In this document: positions 51,502 to 60,776 of the stretch, piece by piece
Layout of the letters: every line of letters begins with the position of its first letter
How positions within the stretch are numbered: the stretch's first letter is position 1
The notes under the pieces: model-generated
What the model was told of the DNA's origin: nothing
What the model saw: the letters and a program-made list of their open reading frames with translations, nothing else
The model's database searches: none
Source: Buttiauxella sp965119215
GTDB lineage: Bacteria; Pseudomonadota; Gammaproteobacteria; Enterobacterales; Enterobacteriaceae
Assembly (NCBI GenBank): GCA_965119215.1
Contig: CBCPKK010000001.1
Span: forward strand, 372,001 to 436,000
DNA: 64,000 nt
Direction of reading: 5' to 3'
Program-made: the position numbers and the translations under genes

Positions 51502-53037
51502 CTAAAGACTGTTCAGCCTGGGCGGGCAGCGTTCCAGTAATTCAACGCTACCATCCTCATTTTGCTGCTCAAGTGTGACGTCAAAGCCCCACAGGCGATG
51601 GGCATGTTTAAGGACTTCACGGCGGCCTTTATCCAGCGGTGCGCGACTATGCGGAATATAGCGCAGCGTTAGCGAGCGGTCGCCACGTAAATCGACGTTC
51701 CAGACCTGGATGTTTGGCTCCAGATTACTCAGATTGTACTGCGCAGAAAGCTCCGCACGGATCTTCCGGTAACCCTCTTCATTGTGAATCGCTGCAATTT
51801 CCAGATAGTTATTGCGGTCGTCATCCAGCACCGTAAACAAGCGGAAATCGCGCATTAACTTCGGTGACAGGAACTGGCTGATAAAGCTCTCATCTTTGAA
51901 GTCACGCATCGCAAAATGCAGTGTCTCCAGCCAGTCTTTCCCTGCGATATCCGGGAACCAGTAGTGATCTTCTTCCGTTGGCGACTGGCAAATCCGTTTG
52001 ATATCCTGGAACATCGCGAATCCGAGCGCATACGGGTTGATGCCGTTGTACCAGGGGCTGTTATACGGCGGCTGGAACACCACATTGGTGTGGCTATGCA
52101 AGAACTCCAGCATAAAGCGTTCCGTCACTTTTCCTTCATCGTACAGGTGGTTAAGAATGGTGTAGTGCCAGAATGTCGCCCAACCTTCGTTCATCACCTG
52201 GGTCTGTTTCTGCGGGTAGAAATATTGGCTGACCTTGCGCACAATACGCAAAATCTCACGCTGCCAGGATTCCAGTAACGGCGCGTTCTTCTCCATAAAA
52301 TAGAGCAGATTTTCTTGCGGTTCAGAAGGGTAGCGACGCGCTTCGGCAACCGTTTTTTCTTCTTCACGACGTGGCAATGTACGCCACAGCGTATTCACCT
52401 GGCTTTGCAGATACTCCTCGCGACTTTTTTGCCGTGCTTTCTCTTCCTGCAATGAAATCTTTTGCGGGCGTTTATAACGGTCAACGCCGTAGTTCATCAG
52501 CGCGTGGCAAGAGTCGAGCAGGCGTTCCACTTCGTCTACGCCATAACGTTCTTCGCACTCGGTAATGTATTTACGGGCGAAAATCAGGTAATCAATAATC
52601 GAGCTGGCATCGGTCCAACTGCGGAACAAATAGTTATTTTTAAAGAAGGAGTTATGCCCGTAGCAGGCATGGGCGATAACCAGCGCTTGCATGGTGATGG
52701 TGTTTTCTTCCATCAGATACGCAATACACGGATTCGAGTTGATGACGATTTCGTAGGCCAGCCCTTGCTGCCCATGCTTATAAAGGCGTTCCGTTTCAAT
52801 AAATTTTTTGCCGAATGACCAGTGAGGATAGTTAATCGGCATCCCAACGCTTGAGTAGGCGTCCATCATCTGCTCGGAAGTAATCACTTCAATTTGATGA
52901 GGATAGGTCTCCAGGCGATAGAGTTTGGCAACACGGTCTATCTCTGCGAGATAGACATCAAGCAGCTCGAACGTCCAGTCAGGTCCATCACTCAGACGTT
53001 TAGAATCCTTTGTGGCGGAATCAGTATTAATAGCCAT
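51502..53037 (-). CDS. ycgB: SpoVR family protein YcgB
   Basis: A 511-residue protein matching E. coli YcgB (510), homologous to Bacillus SpoVR, which is involved in spore cortex formation. Segments such as SDGPDWTFELLDVYLAEIDRVA, HACYGHNSFFKNNYLF and NEGWATFWHYTILNHLYDEG are very strongly conserved; the His/Glu pattern in the last two resembles a metal site. In E. coli it is an RpoS-dependent gene of unclear function. ATG at 53037 is chosen (GAGGG seven bases ahead, family length) although the frame is open to 53139. Confidence 0.93.
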   Translation of the reverse strand: MAINTDSATKDSKRLSDGPDWTFELLDVYLAEIDRVAKLYRLETYPHQIEVITSEQMMDAYSSVGMPINYPHWSFGKKFIETERLYKHGQQGLAYEIVINSNPCIAYLMEENTITMQALVIAHACYGHNSFFKNNYLFRSWTDASSIIDYLIFARKYITECEERYGVDEVERLLDSCHALMNYGVDRYKRPQKISLQEEKARQKSREEYLQSQVNTLWRTLPRREEEKTVAEARRYPSEPQENLLYFMEKNAPLLESWQREILRIVRKVSQYFYPQKQTQVMNEGWATFWHYTILNHLYDEGKVTERFMLEFLHSHTNVVFQPPYNSPWYNGINPYALGFAMFQDIKRICQSPTEEDHYWFPDIAGKDWLETLHFAMRDFKDESFISQFLSPKLMRDFRLFTVLDDDRNNYLEIAAIHNEEGYRKIRAELSAQYNLSNLEPNIQVWNVDLRGDRSLTLRYIPHSRAPLDKGRREVLKHAHRLWGFDVTLEQQNEDGSVELLERCPPRLNSL

Positions 53038-53363
53038 CAGCGCGCCCTCATTGTTGTCGGCTCTCTCTGAATGGAAAGCCTCACTTTCAAGAATAGACAA
53101 CTCCTGGAAGTTAGCCGCTGCCAGCAAAATATTTTCCACGCGATTTACTGATTTCGATACCCCGTGTTTCTCAGTTTAAGCAGAATAATATTCTGGCGAT
53201 AATATTTTCACGCGTAGGAGATCCTAATTATCGCTACCCCGCTATATCAGGTCAGGATGTGAGGAAAGTCACTATAACAAAGCCATATGTTGAATAACAT
53301 TTTCATCTGGGTTATCAATTTGTAATCAGAAGATTATTCTTTTAGCTAAATGGTGGAATGGAT
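53038..53363. other. Divergent control region ycgB / dadA
   Basis: This stretch of about 320 bases has no recognised gene. The first 100 bases extend the ycgB frame without a useful start. The rest is A/T-rich and holds the dadAX promoter region with a good CRP site at 53258-53273. No clear second operator was picked out by eye, although Lrp is known to bind widely here in E. coli. Confidence 0.6.
53258..53273 (+). promoter_or_regulatory. CRP site upstream of dadAX
   Basis: TGTGAGGAAAGTCACT matches TGTGA-N6-TCACA with a single mismatch. It lies 91-106 bases before the dadA start. dadAX in E. coli is activated by cAMP-CRP and controlled by Lrp with alanine, which fits. Confidence 0.72.
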
Positions 53364-54662
53364 ATGCGTGTTGTGGTGCTGGGAAGTGGCGTTGTCGGTG
53401 TCAGCAGTGCCTGGTATTTACGCCAGGCAGGGCATGATGTCACGGTTATCGACAGGGAAGCGGGGCCGGCAATGGAAACCAGTGCGGCAAATGCCGGGCA
53501 AATCTCACCGGGTTATGCGGCTCCCTGGGCGGCACCCGGCGTTCCGCTCAAAGCCATTAAATGGATGTTTCAGCGCCATGCGCCGCTGGCCATTAGCCTC
53601 GATGGTACGCAATTCCAGCTGAAGTGGATGTTGCAAATGCTGCGTAACTGCGACATGCGTCATTACATGGAAAACAAAGGCCGCATGGTGCGACTGGCGG
53701 AATACAGCCGTGATTGCCTGAAAGAACTGCGCCACACCACCGGCATCCAATATGAAGGCCGCCAGGGTGGGACACTGCAATTGTTCCGCACCGCGCAGCA
53801 ATATGAAAATGCTGCCAAAGATATCGCGGTACTTGAAGATGCTGGCGTGCCGTATCAATTACTCGAAGCCAGCCGTTTAGCCGAAGTCGAACCCGCACTC
53901 GCGGATGTCGCACATAAACTGACGGGCGGCTTACGCTTGCCTAATGATGAAACCGGTGATTGCCAGTTGTTTACGCAAAATCTGGCACGAATGGCGGCAG
54001 AGGCGGGCGTTGAGTTTCGTTTTAATACGCCGGTCGACCGTTTGCTGTATGAAGGTCAAAGTATTTATGGCGTTCAGTGCGGTAAAGAAGTGGTCAAAGC
54101 CGATGCTTATGTCGTTGCCTTCGGTTCCTATTCGACCGGCTTACTGAAAAACATCGTTGATATTCCTGTCTATCCTCTTAAAGGTTATTCGCTGACTATC
54201 CCTATTGCTGACGAGCAAGGCGCACCGGTTTCGACTATTCTCGATGAGACATACAAAATTGCTATCACGCGCTTTGACCAACGTATTCGTGTCGGCGGGA
54301 TGGCAGAAATTGTCGGCTTCAATACTGAGCTACTGCAACCGCGTCGTGAAACCCTGGAAATGGTGGTCCGCGATCTTTATCCACGCGGCGGGCATGTTGA
54401 ACAGGCGACGTTCTGGACTGGCTTGCGTCCAATGACGCCAGACGGCACACCCATTGTTGGACGCACGCCGTTCAAAAATCTGTGGCTCAATACCGGTCAC
54501 GGCACGCTGGGCTGGACGATGGCCTGCGGTTCAGGCCAGATGCTGAGTGATTTGATTTCAGGAAGAACGCCCGCGATACCCTTTGACGATCTTTCGGTTG
54601 CGCGCTATTCCCCAAATTTCAGGCCGACAGGCTCGCAGCGTCTTCATAACGCTCATAACTAA
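53364..54662 (+). CDS. dadA: D-amino acid dehydrogenase small subunit DadA
   Basis: A 432-residue flavoprotein, the same length as E. coli DadA. It oxidises D-alanine to pyruvate and ammonia and passes electrons to the respiratory chain at the inner membrane. The FAD-binding motif GSGVVG (Gly7-x-Gly9-x-x-Gly12) opens the protein, and GHGTLGWTMACGSG near the C-terminus is the second flavin-contact segment. ATG at 53364 fits the family; an ATG two codons earlier is possible. dadX follows after 20 bases, so alanine racemisation and oxidation are co-expressed. Confidence 0.96.
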   Translation: MRVVVLGSGVVGVSSAWYLRQAGHDVTVIDREAGPAMETSAANAGQISPGYAAPWAAPGVPLKAIKWMFQRHAPLAISLDGTQFQLKWMLQMLRNCDMRHYMENKGRMVRLAEYSRDCLKELRHTTGIQYEGRQGGTLQLFRTAQQYENAAKDIAVLEDAGVPYQLLEASRLAEVEPALADVAHKLTGGLRLPNDETGDCQLFTQNLARMAAEAGVEFRFNTPVDRLLYEGQSIYGVQCGKEVVKADAYVVAFGSYSTGLLKNIVDIPVYPLKGYSLTIPIADEQGAPVSTILDETYKIAITRFDQRIRVGGMAEIVGFNTELLQPRRETLEMVVRDLYPRGGHVEQATFWTGLRPMTPDGTPIVGRTPFKNLWLNTGHGTLGWTMACGSGQMLSDLISGRTPAIPFDDLSVARYSPNFRPTGSQRLHNAHN

Positions 54663-54682
54663 TTTTAAACAAGGAGAGGACA

Positions 54683-55753
54683 ATGTCCCGTCCTGTTGTT
54701 GCGACGCTGAATCTCAGCGCGCTGCGTAACAATTTAAGTGTTGTTCGCCAGGCGGCTCCCCATTCGCGCGTCTGGTCGGTTGTTAAAGCGAATGCCTACG
54801 GCCATGGCCTGGAACGTGTCTGGTCGTCATTACGTGAAACCGATGGTTTTGCCATGCTGAATATCGAAGAGGCCATCTTGCTGCGCGAACGCGGTTGGAA
54901 AGGGCCGATTCTGATGCTCGAAGGTTTCTTCCACGCTGACGAGTTACCGCTGTTTGACCAGTATCGTCTGACCACTAGCCTGCACAGCAACTGGCAGGTG
55001 AAGGCGTTAGCGAATGCCAGACTCAATGCGCCGCTGGACGTTTATCTTAAGATGAATAGCGGGATGAACCGCCTGGGTTTCAGCCCCGAACGTGTGCATT
55101 CCCTCTGGCAACAACTGCGGGCTATCGCCAACGTCGGGCAGTTAACGCTGATGGCGCACTTTGCCGATGCCGAACAGACGGATGGCATTGTTGAACCGAT
55201 GAAACGAGTGGAGCAAGCGGCAGAAGGGCTGGATTGCCCGCGTTCGCTTTCTAACTCGGCGGCAACGTTATGGCACCCGGAAGCGCATTTCGACTGGGTT
55301 CGTCCGGGCATTGTGCTGTATGGGGCATCTCCGACCGGTCAATGGTGCGATGTTGCGACCAGTGGTTTACAGCCGGTAATGAGTCTGCAAAGCGAAATTA
55401 TTGGCGTACAGAACCTTAAAGCGGGCGATACAGTGGGCTACGGCAGCCGCTATCGCGCCAACGCAGAACAGCGCATTGGAATTGTTGCCTGCGGTTATGC
55501 TGATGGTTACCCTCGCCATGCTCCAGACGGCACGCCAGTGCGTGTAGATGGCGTGCTGACGCAAACCGTGGGGGCTATCTCCATGGATATGCTGGCGGTC
55601 GATCTCACGCCGTGTCCGCACGCTGGGATCGGGAGTCCGGTTGAGCTATGGGGTAACGAAGTGAAAATTGATGATGTGGCCCATGCAGCCGGAACGGTGG
55701 GTTACGAATTGATGTGTGCGTTGGCACCCAGAGTGCCGGTTGTGACGTTGTAG
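54683..55753 (+). CDS. dadX: Catabolic alanine racemase DadX
   Basis: A 356-residue PLP enzyme matching DadX, which converts L-alanine to D-alanine for oxidation by DadA and also supplies D-alanine for peptidoglycan. The PLP-binding lysine is Lys35 in VVKANAYGHG. The second catalytic residue is the Tyr in VGYGSRY. A strong AAGGAGAGG ribosome site precedes the ATG. It ends the dadAX operon; a pair of REP-like palindromes follows immediately. Confidence 0.96.
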   Translation: MSRPVVATLNLSALRNNLSVVRQAAPHSRVWSVVKANAYGHGLERVWSSLRETDGFAMLNIEEAILLRERGWKGPILMLEGFFHADELPLFDQYRLTTSLHSNWQVKALANARLNAPLDVYLKMNSGMNRLGFSPERVHSLWQQLRAIANVGQLTLMAHFADAEQTDGIVEPMKRVEQAAEGLDCPRSLSNSAATLWHPEAHFDWVRPGIVLYGASPTGQWCDVATSGLQPVMSLQSEIIGVQNLKAGDTVGYGSRYRANAEQRIGIVACGYADGYPRHAPDGTPVRVDGVLTQTVGAISMDMLAVDLTPCPHAGIGSPVELWGNEVKIDDVAHAAGTVGYELMCALAPRVPVVTL

Positions 55754-55767
55754 GTTCTTTATTTTTT

Positions 55768-55798
55768 GGTGGATGTCGCTTTCGCTAATCCACCCTAC
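55768..55798 (-). repeat. REP-like palindrome, copy 1
   Basis: Read on the minus strand the unit is GTAGGGTGGATTAGCG, then AAAGCGACATCCACC: an imperfect palindrome with a central TTAGCG...AGCGACA. It lies in the dadX-cvrA gap in inverted orientation to copy 2, 14 bases away, like a two-unit BIME. A third copy is at 59325-59352. Confidence 0.75.
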
Positions 55799-55812
55799 AA
55801 ATTGTTATTTTC

Positions 55813-55843
55813 GTAGGTCGGGTTAGCGTGAGCGACACCCGAC
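55813..55843 (+). repeat. REP-like palindrome, copy 2
   Basis: GTAGGTCGGGTTAGCG followed by TGAGCGACACCCGAC forms an imperfect palindrome sharing GTAGG, TTAGCG and AGCGACA with copy 1. The stem ends change together (GTCGGG pairs with CCCGAC here, GGTGGAT with ATCCACC in copy 1), so pairing is kept. It also lies at the ends of the convergent dadX and cvrA genes and may help end or stabilise transcripts. Confidence 0.75.
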
Positions 55844-55849
55844 ATCAAG

Positions 55850-57580
55850 TTACTCAGCTTCTTCACTCTCTACGCGAACACCGATTTTGCGTACCTGGTT
55901 ATCTTCTTTCTCGGCAACGGTCCAAATCATGCCAGCAAATTCGATTTGGTCACCCACAACCGGCGCACCGCCTAACATGCTCACCACAAACTCACCCAGC
56001 GTTTGCTGCGTATTAACGCTGTCATCCAGTTCCAGCCCGTAAATCGTGGCAACATCTGCAAACTGCGCGTTGGCTTCGAGAATAAAGTCACCAAAGAAGC
56101 GCTGGTCGAGCGACACGGGTGGCGACTGGCTAAACATTTTACCGAGTGCCGGTAAATCACGTTCACGGCCAATCACACACAGTACGTCACCGACTTGCAA
56201 ACGCGTTCGGTCACTAGGATTGAGCAAAACATTGTCGCGGAACAGTGCGGCAATCCGCGTGTCTTTTGGCATTTTCAGGTCGCGCAGGGCGGCACCGATA
56301 CACCATTTATCTTCGCTAAGCTGATAAACAAACTGCTCCCACGGGTTTTCTGGATGAATATCCAGACCCACGCGAGAAACCGGCCAGCCCACTGGCGGCA
56401 CCACCACTTTGGCTTTTTTGGCCGCCCAGCTCAGCGATGTGCCCTGTAATAACAGCGACACCAGCACCACGAAGAACGCGACATTGAAGAACAGGCGTGC
56501 GTTCTCAAGCCCGGCCATCATCGGGAATACGGCGAGGATAATCGGCACCGCGCCACGTAATCCGACCCAGCTGATAAACACACGCTCGCGCAGATTAAAG
56601 CCGCGGAATGGCAGCAGCCCCAGGAAAACAGACAGCGGACGAGCAAAGAAAATCATCCAGATAGACAGCAGCAGCGCAGGAATAGCAATCGGCAGCAAGT
56701 CGGTTGGATTAACCAGCAACCCCAGCACCAGGAACATGCCGATTTGCGCAAACCACGCCAGCCCGTCAAAGTTTTGCAGAATGCCAAAGCGGCTGCGAAT
56801 AGGGCGGTTGCCCAGCAAGAAACCACAAAGATAAACCGCCAGAATACCGCTGCCGTTTAACGCGGTAGTGATACCAAACACCATAATCCCGCCGCTTAGC
56901 GCCAGCAGGGGGTATAAACCTTGTGGCAGCGTAATACGGTTGATCATTTGCAGCAGCAGATAACCGCCGCCGAGGCCAAGGACAATCCCCAGACCAAACT
57001 GCTGGATGATATCGACCAGGAACATCCAGCTCAGGCCGCTTTGCCCATGTTGAATCATTTCAATGAGCGTGATGGTCAGAAACACCGCCATCGGATCGTT
57101 GCTGCCGGATTCAATCTCAAGCGTTGCGCCAACACGTTCGTTCAGCCCTTTACCGCCCAGCAATGAGAACACGGCTGCGGCATCGGTTGAGCCGACAATT
57201 GCGCCAATCAGCAAACCTTCGATTAAATTGAGGTTAAACAGCCAGGCAGCAGCCATACCGGTTAAGCCTGACGTAATAAGAACGCCGACAGTGGCAAGCG
57301 AAAGTGCGGGGCCGAGCGCAACTTTAAACGAGCTGGCCTGGGTGCGCATCCCGCCATCAAGCAGAATGACCGCTAGCGCAAGGTTACTGACCAGATAAGC
57401 GAAAGGATAATTATCAAAAGGAATGCCACCGACGCCATCAATCCCCGCTAACATGCCGATAGCGAGGAATATAACCAGGATGGGGATACCAAGACGCGAG
57501 GAAAAGGAACTCAATAAGATGCTACAAGTTACCAGTACGGAACCTAAAATAAACAGACTGACTATCGCCCCTGCGTCCAA
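55850..57580 (-). CDS. cvrA: Potassium/proton antiporter CvrA (NhaP2-type)
   Basis: A 576-residue CPA1-family antiporter matching E. coli CvrA (YcgO, 578). About 12-13 transmembrane helices cover residues 1-395, with SWVGLRGAVPIILAVFP and IVGSTDAAAVFSLLGG as family signatures. A cytoplasmic RCK_C/TrkA-C-like domain (about 400-490) and a CorC_HlyC-like C-terminus (DFILEANAQFADVATIYG onward) follow. It exports potassium, affecting cell volume and survival at low osmolarity in E. coli. It lies downstream of ldcA by 99 bases. Confidence 0.93.
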   Translation of the reverse strand: MDAGAIVSLFILGSVLVTCSILLSSFSSRLGIPILVIFLAIGMLAGIDGVGGIPFDNYPFAYLVSNLALAVILLDGGMRTQASSFKVALGPALSLATVGVLITSGLTGMAAAWLFNLNLIEGLLIGAIVGSTDAAAVFSLLGGKGLNERVGATLEIESGSNDPMAVFLTITLIEMIQHGQSGLSWMFLVDIIQQFGLGIVLGLGGGYLLLQMINRITLPQGLYPLLALSGGIMVFGITTALNGSGILAVYLCGFLLGNRPIRSRFGILQNFDGLAWFAQIGMFLVLGLLVNPTDLLPIAIPALLLSIWMIFFARPLSVFLGLLPFRGFNLRERVFISWVGLRGAVPIILAVFPMMAGLENARLFFNVAFFVVLVSLLLQGTSLSWAAKKAKVVVPPVGWPVSRVGLDIHPENPWEQFVYQLSEDKWCIGAALRDLKMPKDTRIAALFRDNVLLNPSDRTRLQVGDVLCVIGRERDLPALGKMFSQSPPVSLDQRFFGDFILEANAQFADVATIYGLELDDSVNTQQTLGEFVVSMLGGAPVVGDQIEFAGMIWTVAEKEDNQVRKIGVRVESEEAE

Positions 57581-57679
57581 AATTATCTTTCTCCTTTGCG
57601 CTTGTATCTATTCGTGTGGCAAATTTTAACACGGAAATCATTGATTCATCGTGCTATATGAGCGCGTTATTTGACTTTT

Positions 57680-58591
57680 TTATCGCAATACAGGATGTCC
57701 GCTGATTGTCAGGCTGGCAGTTTGCCCGTTGTGGTGCAGTTCTCCGTAGGCTCCCAATGGCAGCGTAACAGTTTCTGGTTCATGGCCGAATGGCAAACCG
57801 CACAGTACGGGAACCGACAGTCTTTGCTGCAACATCTGGCACATTTCATTGAAATCATAGCCATCGTCGTAATCACTTAACGTTGCGCCATTGAAACTCC
57901 CAAGAATCACAGCCTTTTGACGAGCTAAAATCCCGGCGTGATGAAGCTGGAGCAATAAGCGCTCGACGCGGAAAGGGTGCTCGTTAATATCTTCGATCAC
58001 CAAAATGCCGCCATCAATAGCGGTAAACCACGGTGAGCCCATCATCGACACCAGCATTGCGAGATTGCCACCCCACAGAGTCCCGCTGGCTGAACAGGCG
58101 GGCGTTGGGCTTTGCCAGTTCAGGGTGAATTTTGGTTCAGTAATGGCCTGCCAGAAATGCTGCCAGGTAAAACTGTTTAACTCTTCTGCGCCAAAATTAC
58201 CGGCAAGCATAGGCCCGCTAAACGTAATCGTTCCCGTTTGGGAAAGCAGGGCTAACTGGATAGCTGTAAAATCGCTGTGTCCGCAAATAATCGGTGTGCG
58301 TTCACGAAACGCGCGACCCAGGTTTGAATAGTCAATATTTTCAAGCAGACGCGTCGCCCCGTAGCCGCCACGCACCGCCAGAACGATATCGCACTGCGCT
58401 GGCAGTACGGATAAATCCTGAATATCAGCCAGTCGTTGGTCGTCCGTTCCGGCAAAACGCTGGAAGCGCCGTGTTACCACAGATTGATTTTCTACCCGAT
58501 GACCAGAGGCTTTCAGGCGTTCGATGCCGCGCGCGGCAGCAGCCTGATTGACACAAAAACCTGAAGGGGCAATCAAACGAATCGTGGACAT
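57680..58591 (-). CDS. ldcA: Murein tetrapeptide LD-carboxypeptidase LdcA
   Basis: A 303-residue cytoplasmic serine peptidase (S66) matching LdcA, which removes the terminal D-alanine from tetrapeptides during murein recycling. The nucleophile is Ser106 in IICGHSDFTAI, with the conserved RGGYGATRLL upstream. The Glu in GGILVIEDINEHPFR and a His near CGLPFGHEPE complete the triad. It is divergent from emtA, another murein enzyme, 104 bases away, and close to dadX. Confidence 0.95.
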   Translation of the reverse strand: MSTIRLIAPSGFCVNQAAAARGIERLKASGHRVENQSVVTRRFQRFAGTDDQRLADIQDLSVLPAQCDIVLAVRGGYGATRLLENIDYSNLGRAFRERTPIICGHSDFTAIQLALLSQTGTITFSGPMLAGNFGAEELNSFTWQHFWQAITEPKFTLNWQSPTPACSASGTLWGGNLAMLVSMMGSPWFTAIDGGILVIEDINEHPFRVERLLLQLHHAGILARQKAVILGSFNGATLSDYDDGYDFNEMCQMLQQRLSVPVLCGLPFGHEPETVTLPLGAYGELHHNGQTASLTISGHPVLR

Positions 58592-58695
58592 GGCATTTCC
58601 TTGCAGAAAGTGAATTGGTTATCATGCCGATATCAACGGTGGTTGTCACCCGTCGGGCGGTGATGAATCTGAGTAAGTCATAAAAGGATAGATGC

Positions 58696-59304
58696 GTGAA
58701 TATAAGATGGCTGATTGTATTGGTTCTGTTTTTAGCTGGATGTTCTAGTCACACCGCGAAGCAACCCGAGTGGGACCCAACAAAACCGGTACAACGCGCA
58801 TTAACATGGATGCCGATAACCGAACAGGCAGGAAAAGAGTGGGGTGTTAGCCCGCGTGTTGTCACCGCAATCATTGCTGTGGAATCAGGTGGCAACCCTA
58901 CGCTGGTCAGTAAATCCAACGCGGTTGGCCTGATGCAGATTAAAGCGTCTACGGCAGGGGCGGATGTCTACCGCCATCTGGGTTGGGGCGGGCAACCGTC
59001 AACCAGCGAGCTGAAAGACCCGGCGCGTAATATCTCTATTGGTACGGCGTATTTGAGCATCCTCGAACACGGGACTCTGGCCGGTATCGAAGACCCACAA
59101 ACCATGCAATACGCATTACTGGCGGCTTATGCCAACGGTGCTGGTGCGTTACTAAGGACTTTTTCGTCCGATCGCAAAAAGGCTATCGCTGAGATCAATG
59201 ACTTGAGCCCAAGTGAGTTTTACGACTATATCGCTAAGAACCACCCGGCACCTCAGGCACCGCGCTATTTATACAAGGTGTCGCGTGCGCTGAATGCCAT
59301 GTAA
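58696..59304 (+). CDS. emtA: Membrane-bound endolytic transglycosylase EmtA (MltE)
   Basis: A 202-residue outer-membrane lipoprotein matching EmtA (203). The lipobox LAGC places the lipidated cysteine at Cys16. The catalytic Glu is Glu63 in AIIAVESGGNP, followed by NAVGLMQIKAST and ALLAAYANGAGALLRTFSSDR. It cleaves glycan strands internally, forming 1,6-anhydro ends. The GTG start at 58696 has AAAGGATAG ahead and gives family length. The 3' side has a REP-like palindrome shared with the convergent ycgR. Confidence 0.94.
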   Translation: MNIRWLIVLVLFLAGCSSHTAKQPEWDPTKPVQRALTWMPITEQAGKEWGVSPRVVTAIIAVESGGNPTLVSKSNAVGLMQIKASTAGADVYRHLGWGGQPSTSELKDPARNISIGTAYLSILEHGTLAGIEDPQTMQYALLAAYANGAGALLRTFSSDRKKAIAEINDLSPSEFYDYIAKNHPAPQAPRYLYKVSRALNAM

Positions 59305-59324
59305 TTAAACACATCATATTTACA

Positions 59325-59352
59325 GGGCGGATTAGCGTTAGCGACATCCGCC
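59325..59352 (+). repeat. REP-like palindrome, copy 3
   Basis: GGGCGGATTAGCG followed by TTAGCGACATCCGCC shares TTAGCG and AGCGACATCC with copies 1 and 2 near 55.8 kb. It lies between the convergent emtA and ycgR genes, followed by a T run on the plus strand, so it may also serve as terminator. Confidence 0.7.
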
Positions 59353-59358
59353 AGTTTT

Positions 59359-60102
59359 TTATTTAACCTTGCCAGCCTTCTCACGCGCTGAACGTTCCAG
59401 CGAGAAAATAATTCGCTGTAATTCACGCTCAACTGCCGGGTTAACATTCAGGAAGCGGAAACTCAGGCGAGGGGTACTTACCGTCTGATTTTTGCTGTCG
59501 ATCACTTTTCGCTCCGAGAGCGTTACCAACTGCATATCAAAGTAAAACTTACCCCACTGCACTAAATCCATCTCAACCTGTGAAAAGCGCATTCCGGCCT
59601 TCAACCCTTCGGGTAACGGCCCGTCAACCAACGCACCCATGCCGCCTAACGACAAATCACAAAGTCTGAACTCGAATGGGGAACCGTCCAGCAGCGTAGT
59701 GTTGCAATGATAATAAGGCTGAAGCGGCGCTGTGATGCGGAAATACTCACGGCGCTGCACAAACCACAAAGCTGGCGGAAGCGGGGCGTGAAAAGCGGGT
59801 AGATTCAGGTAATTTACCGCCTGTATTTTCGGCAAAATAAATTCAACCTTCGCCCCTTCAGTTTCCGCTGTGAATTGAATATTCGTCGCTTTTTGCGCGG
59901 CCTGATTTTCCTGAGCCTGACTGCCAAAATCCACAATCAACCCCCCAGCCGTGACCTCAAGGATCTTGCTGATAAATTGTCCTGATGGCCAGCTAAGACG
60001 AATCGGTACCTGGTTTTTATTCAGATCACGTAACACACCTAATACTGCCAGAGGACTTTGTTTCAGAAACTGCTCGTTATAGTTACTCAAGGCCAGGTCC
60101 AT
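59359..60102 (-). CDS. ycgR: Flagellar brake protein YcgR (PilZ, c-di-GMP effector)
   Basis: A 247-residue protein matching YcgR (244). The N-terminal YcgR domain (about 1-105) is followed by the PilZ domain with the c-di-GMP-binding motifs QRREYFRI (RxxxR) and DLSLGGMGAL (DxSxxG). When loaded with c-di-GMP it binds the flagellar motor and slows swimming. Its start is divergent from ymgE. The presence of pdeD in the same window gives a second c-di-GMP gene. Confidence 0.94.
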   Translation of the reverse strand: MDLALSNYNEQFLKQSPLAVLGVLRDLNKNQVPIRLSWPSGQFISKILEVTAGGLIVDFGSQAQENQAAQKATNIQFTAETEGAKVEFILPKIQAVNYLNLPAFHAPLPPALWFVQRREYFRITAPLQPYYHCNTTLLDGSPFEFRLCDLSLGGMGALVDGPLPEGLKAGMRFSQVEMDLVQWGKFYFDMQLVTLSERKVIDSKNQTVSTPRLSFRFLNVNPAVERELQRIIFSLERSAREKAGKVK

Positions 60103-60321
60103 GTTGTGTTTTTGAAGCTGTTAAGCAGGTTTATCGGCAGAAAAATAAAAAACTTAAGATAAATCTCAGGCTTTTAAGGCCGGAAATTCAATAACCTGGT
60201 GATGTTGGTCACATTTTTCTAACACTTGATTATACTTAGCGTAACGACAGACAGAACCCGCTGCCAAATTGATGTGGATTCTGACTTGTTACCACACACA
60301 ATAATGAAGAGGACGTTCAAC

Positions 60322-60573
60322 ATGGGTATTCTGGCCTGGATTATTTTCGGTTTGATAGCTGGTGTTATCGCAAAACTTATTATGCCCGGTAAAGATGGCG
60401 GCGGTTTTATCGTGACCTGTATTTTAGGGATCATCGGTGCTGTTGTGGGTGGTTGGATTGCAACATTTCTTCATATCGGAGGCAGCGTGACAGGCTTTAA
60501 CCTGCCAAGTTTCCTTGTCGCTGTAGCCGGTGCGATTATCGTTTTGATTATTTACCGCATGGTTCGACGTTAA
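60322..60573 (+). CDS. ymgE: GlsB/YeaQ/YmgE family membrane protein YmgE
   Basis: An 83-residue protein matching E. coli YmgE (84). Three hydrophobic helices with a Gly-rich pattern (GLIAGVIAKLIMPGKDGGGF, GIIGAVVGGWIA) are typical of the 'transglycosylase-associated' family, small stress-related inner-membrane proteins whose function is unknown. ATG at 60322 (MGILAWIIFG) has GAAGAGG ahead; the frame is open to 60226 but those codons are not family-like. Confidence 0.91.
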   Translation: MGILAWIIFGLIAGVIAKLIMPGKDGGGFIVTCILGIIGAVVGGWIATFLHIGGSVTGFNLPSFLVAVAGAIIVLIIYRMVRR

Positions 60574-60603
60574 GACTGTTATCTGTCTGGTCGTAAAGCT
60601 CTC

Positions 60604-60631
60604 AGGCCCTGGATTTTTCCAGGGCCTTTTC
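60604..60631 (+). terminator. Terminator after ymgE
   Basis: The stem GGCCCTGGA / TCCAGGGCC has a TTTT loop and is followed by TTTTCTTT. It lies about 30 bases after the ymgE stop. Confidence 0.88.
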
Positions 60632-60776
60632 TTTGCAGCTTATATTTCTGATGAATGGTTTTTTTGTGCTGAAACCGAGGGATCTGTGAGGTCGGCTCTT
60701 TTTCTGTGAATGAGCTAAGCGCAAAAACAGGCAAATTATTCTATCGTTTCCATGACATATACTCATGGAGATCGAA

